A stretch of 64,000 nt of DNA from DASSFZ01 sp035292585. GTDB taxonomy: Bacteria; Chloroflexota; Anaerolineae; Fen-1058. Where the stretch lies: positions 1-64,000 of the forward strand of contig DATDPU010000004.1 of assembly GCA_035292585.1 (NCBI GenBank), read 5' to 3'. Within the stretch, counting starts at the first letter, position 1, and every line of letters starts with the position of its first letter. The position numbers were made by a program, and so were the translations under genes. Shown one piece after another: positions 56,963-64,000 of this stretch. Under the pieces are notes generated by a model. It ran no database searches and was not told the origin of the DNA. It worked only from the letters and a program-made list of their open reading frames with translations.

Positions 56963-57805
56963 CTAATCTTCGGCGTAGTACGCCGCGCCGAGGGCGCCTG
57001 GCCCGGTGTGCGCCGCTACGGCCGGCGGCATCTCAATCACCAGCGATTCGTCCAGGTTATACGTTTGGCAGAACTCGGCCGAAAGCGCGGCCGCCGCGGT
57101 GGGTAGCCCGGTGTGTGTGACGCCCAGGTAAATCTTGCGCTTGCCGCGCACGGCCGCATCGACGATATCGCGCAGGCGCGCGACGGCTTTGGCCTTCGTA
57201 CGCACGCGCTCCAACGGCTCGACCCGGCCGTTGGCGATCGTGAGGATCGGTTTCATCTGTAGGAGCGTGCCGACGAACGCCTGCGCCCCGCCGATGCGCC
57301 CGCCCTTCGCCAAATACTCCAGCGTATCGAGCACGAAGTCCATGCGCATCTTCGGGATCATCTCATCCAGCCGCGCCACAATCGCAGCCACTTCCTGGCC
57401 GGCCTGCACCCTGTGCGCCGCCTCCAGTACGAGCAACGCTTCGGCAGTTGCCACGTGCCTGGAATCCACCAGGGTGATCCGGTCGCTGCCGAGCTGCTCC
57501 TTCGCCTGCGCCGCAGAGTTATACGTGCCGCTCAACAAGCTGGAGACGGTGATGCAGAGAATTTCGTGGCCGGCGTCGAGTTGCCGCTTGAATACCTCGA
57601 CAAAATCGCCGACCGGCGGCTGCGACGTCGTCGGGAATTCCTTCGACATCTTGAGCCGCTGCAAGAATACTTCGTTGGTGATATCGACCCCATCGCGCAG
57701 CGTCTCCGCGCCGAACATCACCACTTGCGAAACCAGGTCGATGCCATGCTGCGCCGCCAGCTCGCGTGACAAGCCCGTGGTCGTATCCGAAACGATCCGA
57801 ATCAT
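56963..57805 (-). CDS. DegV family fatty-acid-binding protein
   Basis: 280 residues from the ATG at 57805 (GGGAGGAATC before it). It has IRIVSDTTTGL at the N-terminus, SQPPVGDFVEVF, SSLLSGTYNSA and EYLAKGGRIG (the lipid-binding signature), then GPGALGAAYY at the end. DegV/FakB proteins hold a fatty acid for phosphorylation by FakA. FakA is not in the window. Likely cotranscribed with pyk. Confidence 0.94.
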   Translation of the reverse strand: MIRIVSDTTTGLSRELAAQHGIDLVSQVVMFGAETLRDGVDITNEVFLQRLKMSKEFPTTSQPPVGDFVEVFKRQLDAGHEILCITVSSLLSGTYNSAAQAKEQLGSDRITLVDSRHVATAEALLVLEAAHRVQAGQEVAAIVARLDEMIPKMRMDFVLDTLEYLAKGGRIGGAQAFVGTLLQMKPILTIANGRVEPLERVRTKAKAVARLRDIVDAAVRGKRKIYLGVTHTGLPTAAAALSAEFCQTYNLDESLVIEMPPAVAAHTGPGALGAAYYAED

Positions 57806-57889
57806 GATTCCTCCCAGATGAAGTGTTTGCCCTAATGGTAGGGGTACCACTTAGAACACCAGGAAGCTCAAAAAGCCACGCGGCTGGGT

Positions 57890-57944
57890 GGATAACCACG
57901 GATGTCCCGGATTCCACCGATTTTGGAAACCATCCGTGTTATCC
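57890..57944. repeat. ATCCGTGTTATCC-type inverted repeat
   Basis: GGATAACCACGGATG (57890-57904) and CATCCGTGTTATCC (57931-57944) are near-complementary, between the convergent-facing ends of the thrC and degV transcripts. The design is similar to the TTCGTG repeats at 46606. Confidence 0.6.
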
Positions 57945-57953
57945 GTGGTGGTT

Positions 57954-59225
57954 TTATCCGATTGCTCGCCGTACCGCCTCCAGGTTCGGCTCGATGACGT
58001 ACGGGGCGGGGGCGGCTTTGATCGCCGCTGGAACATCTTTCAACCCGCTGCCGGTGACAACGACCACAATCCGCTCATCCGATCCGACCTGCCCGGCCCG
58101 CGCCGCCGCCGCCAACCCGGCGTAGGCTGCCGCGCCGGCCGGCTCGGCAAACACGGCCACCTCTTGCGCCAGCTCGCGCATCGCCGCCAGAATGTCGTCG
58201 TCGCTCACGTGGACGAACGCTCCAGCCGTCTGGCGGACCGCGCGCACTGCCCGCCGGCCATCGCGCGGCAGATCGACGCTGATGCTATCGGCGATCGTTC
58301 GCGCCGCGACCGGCTGTACCTCATCCGATCCGGCCCGCCAGGCGTTGTAACACGCCACCGAGTCCTCGGCCTGCACGCCCATCAGCTTCGGCATCGACTC
58401 GATCCAGCCCAGCCCGGCCAGATCGACCAGGCCCTTGTGCAGCCCGGAGATGATATTGCCGTCGCCGACGGAGACGAAGAGGCGATCGGGAGTTTGCCAG
58501 GCTTGGAGATTCGAGGGCAGGGATTGGAATGTAAGCTGCTCGCAGATTTCGAGCGAGGCCGTTTTCTTGCCTTCGACCGTGAACGGGTTGTACGCCGTGT
58601 TGCGGCAGTACCAACCGAACGTCTTGGATGCCGCCAGACATAGATCGAACGCCGCGTCGTAATTGCCTTTCACCAGAAAAACCGTCGCGCCATACACCAG
58701 CAATTGCGCCACCTTCGCCTGCGGGGCAGACTGCGGGACGAAAATGATCGTCGGCATTTTCACGCTGGCGGCCATACCGGCCAGCGCCGCGCCAGCGTTG
58801 CCGCTCGACGCCGTCGTCACGATTGCGCGCTGCTCTTCCAACGCCTTCGCGACCACAATCGAGCTGGCGCGGTCTTTGAACGAAGCGGTCGGGTTGCGAC
58901 CGTCGTCTTTGATCCATACTTCGCGCAGGCCGAGTTTCGCTTCCAGGCGCGGCGCGCGATACAGCGGCGTCCAGCCGATCTGCACGGGCAGCCCGGCGGA
59001 TTCGGAGTCGATGGGCAGCAGGGGCTTGTAGCGGAACAGGTTGAGGGTCGAGCTGGTTTGTTGGTTGGATAGTTGATTGGGCGAAGTCTGGCGCGCGATG
59101 GCCTTGTAATCGTAAACCGTATCGAGGATGCCTGCGTCGCCATGCTTCGGGCAGATGTACTCTACCTCACCCGGCGCATACTCCGCGCCGCAGATCGTGC
59201 ACTTGAAACCCATGACGTTGTTCAC
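57954..59225 (-). CDS. thrC: Threonine synthase
   Basis: 423 residues from a GTG at 59225, which has GGAG five bases upstream. The ATG four codons later lacks a site. A short Cys motif (CTICGAEY, ICPKHG) precedes the PLP fold II catalytic domain with the PLP lysine in TASFKDRASS and SSGNAG. It converts O-phosphohomoserine to threonine. An extra segment, TSPNQLSNQQTSSTLNL (about residues 48-65), is encoded by a dispersed repeat and may be a tolerated insertion. Confidence 0.93.
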   Translation of the reverse strand: MNNVMGFKCTICGAEYAPGEVEYICPKHGDAGILDTVYDYKAIARQTSPNQLSNQQTSSTLNLFRYKPLLPIDSESAGLPVQIGWTPLYRAPRLEAKLGLREVWIKDDGRNPTASFKDRASSIVVAKALEEQRAIVTTASSGNAGAALAGMAASVKMPTIIFVPQSAPQAKVAQLLVYGATVFLVKGNYDAAFDLCLAASKTFGWYCRNTAYNPFTVEGKKTASLEICEQLTFQSLPSNLQAWQTPDRLFVSVGDGNIISGLHKGLVDLAGLGWIESMPKLMGVQAEDSVACYNAWRAGSDEVQPVAARTIADSISVDLPRDGRRAVRAVRQTAGAFVHVSDDDILAAMRELAQEVAVFAEPAGAAAYAGLAAAARAGQVGSDERIVVVVTGSGLKDVPAAIKAAPAPYVIEPNLEAVRRAIG

Positions 59226-59231
59226 GGTTGC

Positions 59232-59292
59232 TCCATGCACCAATTCCCAATTTACCGATTACCAGTTTGGTGTATTGGTAAATTGGTAGTTG
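59232..59292. repeat. CCAATTTACC-type palindromic repeat
   Basis: CCAATTTACCGATTACCAG faces TTGGTGTATTGGTAAATTGG in the gap between cdd and thrC. It gives an AT-rich imperfect hairpin. Confidence 0.55.
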
Positions 59293-59296
59293 GTCA

Positions 59297-59704
59297 TCAT
59301 ACTTCACTCTCCAGGTCCGCCGGGCCAAACGCGCGCGGCAGCAGTTCGCGCAGCGTCGTGGTATGCACCACCTCACCTTCGGCGTTGATCAGCAACACGG
59401 CAAGGTCGAGTCCGAACTCCGAAAGCATCTGGCGACACACGCCGCACGGCGACCCGCCGTTCTGCGTCGCAATCGCGATCGCTGCAAAGTGTCGCTCGCC
59501 GTCTGAAACCGCCGCCGCCAAGGCGCTGCGCTCGGCGCAGATACCGGCCGGGTAGACCGCATTCTCGACATTCACGCCCTCGTAAATCTTGCCCGAACGG
59601 GCCAGCAGCGCCGCGCCCACCTGATATTTGGAATACGGCGCGTAGGCGCGCTGGCGAGCGGCCATCGCCCGCGCGATCAAGACCTGTCGTTCGTCGTCCG
59701 TCAT
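59297..59704 (-). CDS. cdd: Cytidine deaminase
   Basis: 135 residues. Catalytic and zinc motif CAE (GICAERSALAAAV) and PCGVCRQ with the two Cys zinc ligands. The short homotetrameric type. It deaminates cytidine and deoxycytidine for pyrimidine salvage. GGAGGAGAG lies upstream of the ATG. Confidence 0.96.
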   Translation of the reverse strand: MTDDERQVLIARAMAARQRAYAPYSKYQVGAALLARSGKIYEGVNVENAVYPAGICAERSALAAAVSDGERHFAAIAIATQNGGSPCGVCRQMLSEFGLDLAVLLINAEGEVVHTTTLRELLPRAFGPADLESEV

Positions 59705-59764
59705 ACTGAGGCTCTCCTCCCCCAGCCTGTTCGCGGGTGGGCCAACATTCTAACCCCATGCGAG

Positions 59765-59820
59765 CCAAACTCCAAACCCCACTCTCAACTCCAACTCTCG
59801 ACTCTAACTCCTCTCACTCT
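59765..59820. repeat. CTCCAACTCTC-type low-complexity repeat
   Basis: Loose repeats of AACTC/ACTCTC (CTCTCAACTCCAACTCTCG, then ACTCTAACTCC) between YjbQ and cdd. No structure beyond base bias. Confidence 0.5.
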
Positions 59821-60230
59821 CCCACAATTTGCGCCACCACCTCCCGCCGGCGCGGCCGCGTATCGAAATCGACCAGGATGATCTGCTGCCACGTCCCCAG
59901 CGTCAACTGGCCGTCGACAAACGGCACACTGAGCGAAGGCCCTAACAGCGCCGCCCGGACGTGCGCGTGCCCGTTGTCGTCACCCCAGCGCAGATGATGT
60001 TGATACTCACCCCGGCGCGGCGCGATCCGCTCGAACGCCGTCTGCAAATCGGCCACCGCGCCCGGCTCGTACTCGATCGTCGTCAGGCCGGCCGTGCTGC
60101 CGATGACGAACAGCGTCACCACGCCGTTGCGCACACCCGATTCATTCACCGCCCGCCCGACCGCGCCGGTTAGATCGTGCGTGTCGCCGTTGCCTTTCGT
60201 TTGTAACGTGAGCTGTTTTGAGGTTACCAT
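59814..60230 (-). CDS. YjbQ family protein (UPF0047)
   Basis: 138 residues from the ATG at 60230 (GGAGG before it). NGDTHDLTGAVGRAV, VFVIGSTAGLTTIEYEPG-like segment, HHLRWGDDNGHAHVRAALLG and LGTWQQIILVDFDTRPRRR are diagnostic. The family forms trimers. A weak thiamine-phosphate synthase activity has been reported, but the physiological role is uncertain. Confidence 0.94.
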   Translation of the reverse strand: MVTSKQLTLQTKGNGDTHDLTGAVGRAVNESGVRNGVVTLFVIGSTAGLTTIEYEPGAVADLQTAFERIAPRRGEYQHHLRWGDDNGHAHVRAALLGPSLSVPFVDGQLTLGTWQQIILVDFDTRPRRREVVAQIVGE

Positions 60231-60384
60231 AGCCTCCACCTGATCCAAACGGTTTGACGGTTCCTGGATTATACCCCGCGCAAGGCTATTGGCTCTTGCT
60301 TGCAACGGCAGAAGGGCGAGGCTGCACAGGTGCAGTAACGGGCTAAACCATCGACGCGCCGATGGCCGCGAAATGAGAAAAGGC
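60231..60384. other. Intergenic region with a probable promoter
   Basis: A -10 TATAAT on the minus strand (about 60271-60276) lies upstream of the YjbQ start. No good -35 is visible. No gene is seen up to the terminator at 60385. Confidence 0.5.
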
Positions 60385-60418
60385 AGGGCTGCGGCAAGAT
60401 CAACCTTACCGCAGCCCT
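60385..60418 (-). terminator. Terminator of the GH5 gene
   Basis: AGGGCTGCGG (60385-60394) pairs with CCGCAGCCCT (60409-60418), followed on the minus strand by GCCTTTTCTC. About 90 nt lie between the stop and the hairpin, with nothing else recognisable. Confidence 0.85.
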
Positions 60419-60510
60419 ACCCTTGTCGCGCGGTTTATCTTATCACGTGAGCGGTTCTACACTGCTCCCGCCACAGTTGAAAAACTGAGATCCGCGTACA
60501 GCCAGGCGTC

Positions 60511-62175
60511 TTAAAACGGATCCGGTAGTGTTCCCGTGCATAGCACCGCGAACGGTGGTTTTTCAATGCTGCACAGATGGGTGTTAATCTTATTTGGATT
60601 CTGCACCGTAGACCAATCGCTGTTCAAGATAGCGTGGGCTGAATCGTTGGCGTTGATGGCCCAGTAGGTCCAGTGCAGCGACGTCAGTGCGAAGCCGGGA
60701 TCGTTCGCCGCCGTCCGAGTGTAGCTGCTCAGGATGAAGTTCTCCAGGTCGGTGAACCACTGCCCTTGTGAGCCGCGCGTGGCGCTGAACAGGGCCGCGT
60801 CCGCGTTCGCCGTCCCAAACTCGCCGATCCACACGGGCGCAGTCGTGACGGCGGTATGGCCGGTGTTACCCCACGGGTAAGGGTTGCCGTCGAACTGCGG
60901 TGCGACGCCGCCCGCCAGGTTCAGGTGCGCCCAGAATCGCTTCCATACGTCGGCCAGGCTGGAGGAACCACAGCCGCTCTGGTAGCACGTGCTGCTGTTG
61001 AACCACGGCTGGACGAACAGGCTGGGGCCATAATCATGCGCCGAGTAGACGACTTTGTCGTTCACCGCCGCGCCCAGGCCGGAAGCGTTGCCACCCTTGT
61101 TCAGTAACACTGGCGCGCCGGGGTTAGTGCTATTGCCGTTGACACCCTGGAGATTGCCGCCCCACCAGGCGCCATCATACGGCCCGCTCGCCGGTGAGCC
61201 GCCCGCCGTGGGATACAGGCTGATCCCTTCGACAAAGATCAACGGCAAGTCCCAACCCTGGCTGTTCGCCTCGCCAAAGACCGTTGTGCCGGCACGTTCA
61301 GCGGCCAGACGCCAGTCATGACAGGAAGAAGTGGAGATGCACGCCGGGGTGAACGGGTTGGGATTCGGGTTCGTGTGCGGATTGATGCCATCACCGGATC
61401 CCCAGGTAGCCCCGCCCAGATAGTTGCAGCTGCTCTGCGAGCAGACTGTGTGCGGCTCGTTGCGCAAGTCAAAGCCGATCACAGTGGGGAAGCCATCGGA
61501 GGCGAAGTAGTTCACCGTGACCGTGTCGTTCGACTGCGGGACGCCGTTGGTCCAGCGCAGCACGCCGACCCAATCGTTGATCCAGTTTTGCTCTGGGAAG
61601 GCCGACGTGTACCACAGGCCGTTCGCTTCGGCCGAGTTACCCTTGGCCGACCGGTGGTTATCTAAGATCACATGCATGCCGACCGACCCGGCATAGTTGA
61701 CGATCAGCGCCATGATGTCCCGCGCGCGTTTGCCGCTGCACTCCGGGCAGGCGCTGACCGAGCCGGAGCGGGGCGCCGGGTTGGTTTCCCACATTTCATT
61801 CGACCAGGGCAGGCGGATGGTGTTGAAACCCAATTGCTTCATCCGGTCGATCAGGAACTTGTAATCTTGCGAATACAAACCGTGAGCCACCCAATCTCTG
61901 GTCTCGAAACCAAACCAGTTGACGCCAGCGATGATGAATTCAGCGCCGGACGGGTTCAGAATCTGGTTGCCGCTGACGCGGTAACCGCCCGGTGCGCCGC
62001 TGGGCGGCGTGGGGGTGGGCGGGGGCGTGGCAGCGGGTGTGGGCGTCGAGGTAGGCGTTTTGGTGGGGGGGCGTGCCGCCGCGACCGGTTGCACCGGCTG
62101 AAACATCGTGGCGACCATCGCTAAAATCAGAAGAACGCAAAGAACTCCAGCAGCGCGCCGTGGTGCCTGGGTCAT
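60511..62175 (-). CDS. Secreted glycoside hydrolase family 5 (cellulase-like)
   Basis: 554 residues from the ATG at 62175, six bases after AAGGAGG. Signal peptide (about 1-32), a Pro/Thr linker (TKTPTSTPTPAATPPP) and a GH5 barrel from about 65. Acid/base Glu in FDLRNEPHTV (about 242), nucleophile Glu in WIGEFGTAN (about 457), plus VILDNHRSAKG and VYSAHDYGP. The short linker precedes the catalytic domain, and no carbohydrate-binding module is visible. It should cleave cellulose or a related beta-glucan outside the cell. Confidence 0.94.
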   Translation of the reverse strand: MTQAPRRAAGVLCVLLILAMVATMFQPVQPVAAARPPTKTPTSTPTPAATPPPTPTPPSGAPGGYRVSGNQILNPSGAEFIIAGVNWFGFETRDWVAHGLYSQDYKFLIDRMKQLGFNTIRLPWSNEMWETNPAPRSGSVSACPECSGKRARDIMALIVNYAGSVGMHVILDNHRSAKGNSAEANGLWYTSAFPEQNWINDWVGVLRWTNGVPQSNDTVTVNYFASDGFPTVIGFDLRNEPHTVCSQSSCNYLGGATWGSGDGINPHTNPNPNPFTPACISTSSCHDWRLAAERAGTTVFGEANSQGWDLPLIFVEGISLYPTAGGSPASGPYDGAWWGGNLQGVNGNSTNPGAPVLLNKGGNASGLGAAVNDKVVYSAHDYGPSLFVQPWFNSSTCYQSGCGSSSLADVWKRFWAHLNLAGGVAPQFDGNPYPWGNTGHTAVTTAPVWIGEFGTANADAALFSATRGSQGQWFTDLENFILSSYTRTAANDPGFALTSLHWTYWAINANDSAHAILNSDWSTVQNPNKINTHLCSIEKPPFAVLCTGTLPDPF

Positions 62176-62331
62176 CGTCATCCTCCTTGGCTATGGGGTG
62201 TTGAGTGAACACAAATGCTACTCTAGGATTATACCCTGATTACAACCTTGCCAGCCGAATCTCGATTCTCTCAAGGTGCGGCCTCGCGCTCCGCGCGGTA
62301 TAATCCTTTACCACAACTCGAGAGGCCAGAG

Positions 62332-62820
62332 ATGGGCAACTATCGTATTCGCGTCGAAAAAGACTACACCGTATTCTCCGCCGCGCACTTCATCACTTAC
62401 GACGGTCACGAGTGTGAAGCGCTGCACGGCCACAATTACCGCGTCGCCGCCAGCCTGACCGGGCAACTCGACGAGAACGCCTACGTCTTCAACTTCGGGC
62501 CGCTCAAACATGCGTTGCGCGACATCCTCGGCCGGCTGGATCACAAGCTGCTCTTGCCCCAAAACAACCCGCTGCTCGTGCTCGAAACCGATGCAGAATC
62601 GGTGTGCGCGGCCTACGCGCACAAACGCTACGTCTTCCCGCGCGAGGATGTCGTCCTGCTGCCCATCCCCAACACCACCGCCGAGATGCTCGCCGCCTGG
62701 CTCTGCGCGCAGTTGCGGCCGGCGCTGGGCGAGTTCGATACGCGCCACCTCACCTCGATCGAGATCGAAGTCGAGGAATCGTTTGGCCAGCGGGCGATCT
62801 ATTGCGAGGAGTGGAAGTGA
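62332..62820 (+). CDS. queD: 6-pyruvoyltetrahydropterin synthase/QueD family protein
   Basis: 162 residues from the ATG at 62332. Zinc and catalytic motif CEALHGHNY, then DHK and the C-terminal ESFGQRAIYCEEW. The motif contains both the Cys of QueD/PTPS-I enzymes and the adjacent Glu of PTPS-III enzymes. Published work on COG0720 links the combination with making both a queuosine precursor and the folate intermediate 6-hydroxymethyldihydropterin. A TATAAT at 62299-62304 precedes it. One base separates its stop from the FolK-FolE2 gene. Confidence 0.9.
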   Translation: MGNYRIRVEKDYTVFSAAHFITYDGHECEALHGHNYRVAASLTGQLDENAYVFNFGPLKHALRDILGRLDHKLLLPQNNPLLVLETDAESVCAAYAHKRYVFPREDVVLLPIPNTTAEMLAAWLCAQLRPALGEFDTRHLTSIEIEVEESFGQRAIYCEEWK

Positions 62821-62821
62821 C

Positions 62822-64000
62822 ATGGCCGAGCCACACGTGGTGTATTTCGCTTTGGGATCGAACCTGGGCGATCGGCAAAGCAACCTGATCGAAGCGATTC
62901 AAAGTCTGCGCGCCAATGTCCAGGTCGAACGCATCTCATCCGTCTACAAAAGCCGCACCCCCGATGGCCCCGATCAGCCGCCCACGCTCAACGTCGTCGT
63001 CAAAGGCGTCACGGCGCTCGAGCCGCATGAGCTCCTGCGCTTCGCGCAGCGCATCGAGCGCCGCCTGGGCCGCGTGCGCGATAAGCCGCACCGGACGTAC
63101 CCGATCGATATCGACCTGCTGGCCTACGACGATCGCGTGATCACCTCCGGCGACCTCAGACTGCCACACCCACGCCTGGCCCAGCGCGCGGTGGCCCTCG
63201 CCCCGCTCGACGAGATCGCGCCCGATTGGCTGCATCCGGCTCGACAGCAAACCGCGCGCCAGCTGCTCGAAGCGTTGGGCGGGCCGGACGGCGTCACGCG
63301 AGTGGCGCGCGGCCTGACCGCCCGGCTCGATCGGGACGTGCAAGAAGAACGGCCGCCCGCCTTGCTGCGGTTGGATCGGGTCGGCGTGACAGGCTTGCAG
63401 CGCGTGATCCGCTTATCGACGGTCAAAGGCCAGCTGTATCACGCGCACCTCAACCTGTCGGTCGAATTAGGGCCGGAACAGAAAGGCGCGCACATGTCGC
63501 GCTTCAGCGACACCGTCGAAGAGGTGCTCGACGAATTCGCCAGCGCGGAAACGCCCACGTTCGAGTCGCTGGCCGATCGCGTGGCCCGGCAATTGGTGAC
63601 CGGCCAGCGCGCCCGCCGCGCCGACGTGGAAGTTCGCGCCCACTTTCCACTGTCCAAACATGCCCCCTTGTCCGGCAAGCTCTCCCAGGAGATCTACACC
63701 TTGATCGGCATTGCCTCCGCCACGCCTGGCCGCAGCATCAGCATCATCGGCGTGGAAGCGGAAGGCATGATGGCCTGCCCGTGCGCGCAGGACATGGTTC
63801 GCTCCGCCGCGCGCGAGCGCCTGCTCGAAGATGGCTTCGCCGAAGAGACGGCCGATCGCATGCTCGACCTCGTCCCGTTGGCGACGCATAACCAGCGCGG
63901 GCGGGGCACGCTGATGGTCGGCCTGCCTTATCCGCTGCGCCCGGCCGATCCGCCGGTGGTGCGCGCGCAAGACCTGGTCGAAATCATCGAGGCGTCGATG
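62822..64000 (+). CDS. folK-folE2: HPPK (FolK)-GTP cyclohydrolase FolE2 fusion (partial)
   Basis: The frame is open from 62822 to the right edge (393 codons). Residues 1-160 are 6-hydroxymethyl-dihydropterin pyrophosphokinase (YFALGSNLGDR, RTPDGPDQPPTLN, then HRTYPIDIDLLAYDD). From about 180 it is the FolE2/MptA-type GTP cyclohydrolase IB (DVQEERPPALLRLDRVGVTG, EQKGAHMSRFSDTV, MMACPCAQDM, GRGTLMVGL). One polypeptide would thus hold the first and a later step of dihydropterin synthesis, with the intermediate step encoded by the gene just upstream. The C-terminus is cut off. Confidence 0.9.
   Translation, partial: MAEPHVVYFALGSNLGDRQSNLIEAIQSLRANVQVERISSVYKSRTPDGPDQPPTLNVVVKGVTALEPHELLRFAQRIERRLGRVRDKPHRTYPIDIDLLAYDDRVITSGDLRLPHPRLAQRAVALAPLDEIAPDWLHPARQQTARQLLEALGGPDGVTRVARGLTARLDRDVQEERPPALLRLDRVGVTGLQRVIRLSTVKGQLYHAHLNLSVELGPEQKGAHMSRFSDTVEEVLDEFASAETPTFESLADRVARQLVTGQRARRADVEVRAHFPLSKHAPLSGKLSQEIYTLIGIASATPGRSISIIGVEAEGMMACPCAQDMVRSAARERLLEDGFAEETADRMLDLVPLATHNQRGRGTLMVGLPYPLRPADPPVVRAQDLVEIIEASM

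Overview
The window is a GC-rich bacterial chromosome segment, most probably from the phylum Chloroflexota (Anaerolineae-like). This placement is an inference. It rests on the split glycine dehydrogenase (gcvPA/gcvPB), glycine-rich RRM proteins paired with cold-shock proteins, CpXC and YfhO proteins, a FolK-FolE2 fusion, SpoIIE phosphatases with unusual input domains, and many intergenic palindromes. There is no rRNA, tRNA, CRISPR array, prophage or complete insertion sequence. Promoters are of sigma-70 type (TTGACA, 17 nt, TATAAT), and several sit so close to the ATG that the mRNAs must be leaderless.

Layout. 1-1.4 kb: a cut-off DsbA-like thioredoxin and a LuxR-type response regulator. 1.7-6.5 kb: an operon of PadR repressor, short-chain dehydrogenase, and a MacB/LolD-type ABC ATPase and permease, behind a promoter with a candidate operator. 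6.6-9.1 kb: a HAD phosphatase and two duplicated csp-rrm cassettes, each with a conserved leader of about 130 nt. 9.2-12.9 kb: gcvH-gcvPA-gcvPB under a tandem glycine riboswitch. 13-18.2 kb: DedA protein, alr, tgt, a small orphan gene and asnS. 18.3-27.9 kb: an accessory region with a three-member family of unknown membrane-anchored proteins, secreted proteins, a duplicated-core membrane protein, a PhoB/PhoR-like two-component system coupled to a secreted barrel-like protein, and DUF6883/DUF4926. Two promoters here carry 11-bp direct repeats resembling PHO boxes.

28-36.7 kb: a 1425-residue YfhO-flippase fusion, a polyprenol-phosphate glycosyltransferase, and a signalling locus (V4R protein, response regulator with degenerate GGDEF, divergent histidine kinase). 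36.8-46.2 kb: CpXC protein, FHA-winged-helix regulator divergent from a Ser/Thr kinase, surface GH3 hydrolase, patatin, and a lipoprotein peptidase. 46.3-55.4 kb: ABC-F ATPase behind a leader peptide and terminator, four-helix-bundle protein, a GspE-like/GAF/PP2C fusion, acylphosphatase with a FecR-like protein, M23 peptidase, RadC and a zinc-ribbon protein. 55.5-64 kb: pyk-degV, threonine synthase, cdd, YjbQ, a GH5 cellulase, and a pterin operon (PTPS with both Cys and Glu in its motif, then FolK-FolE2) that runs off the end.

The strongest candidates for undescribed biology are the duplicated csp leader RNA, the 11-bp repeat regulon with its paralogue family, the ABC-F attenuator, the GspE-like/PP2C fusion, the bifunctional-looking pterin operon, and palindromes inserted in frame inside genes.
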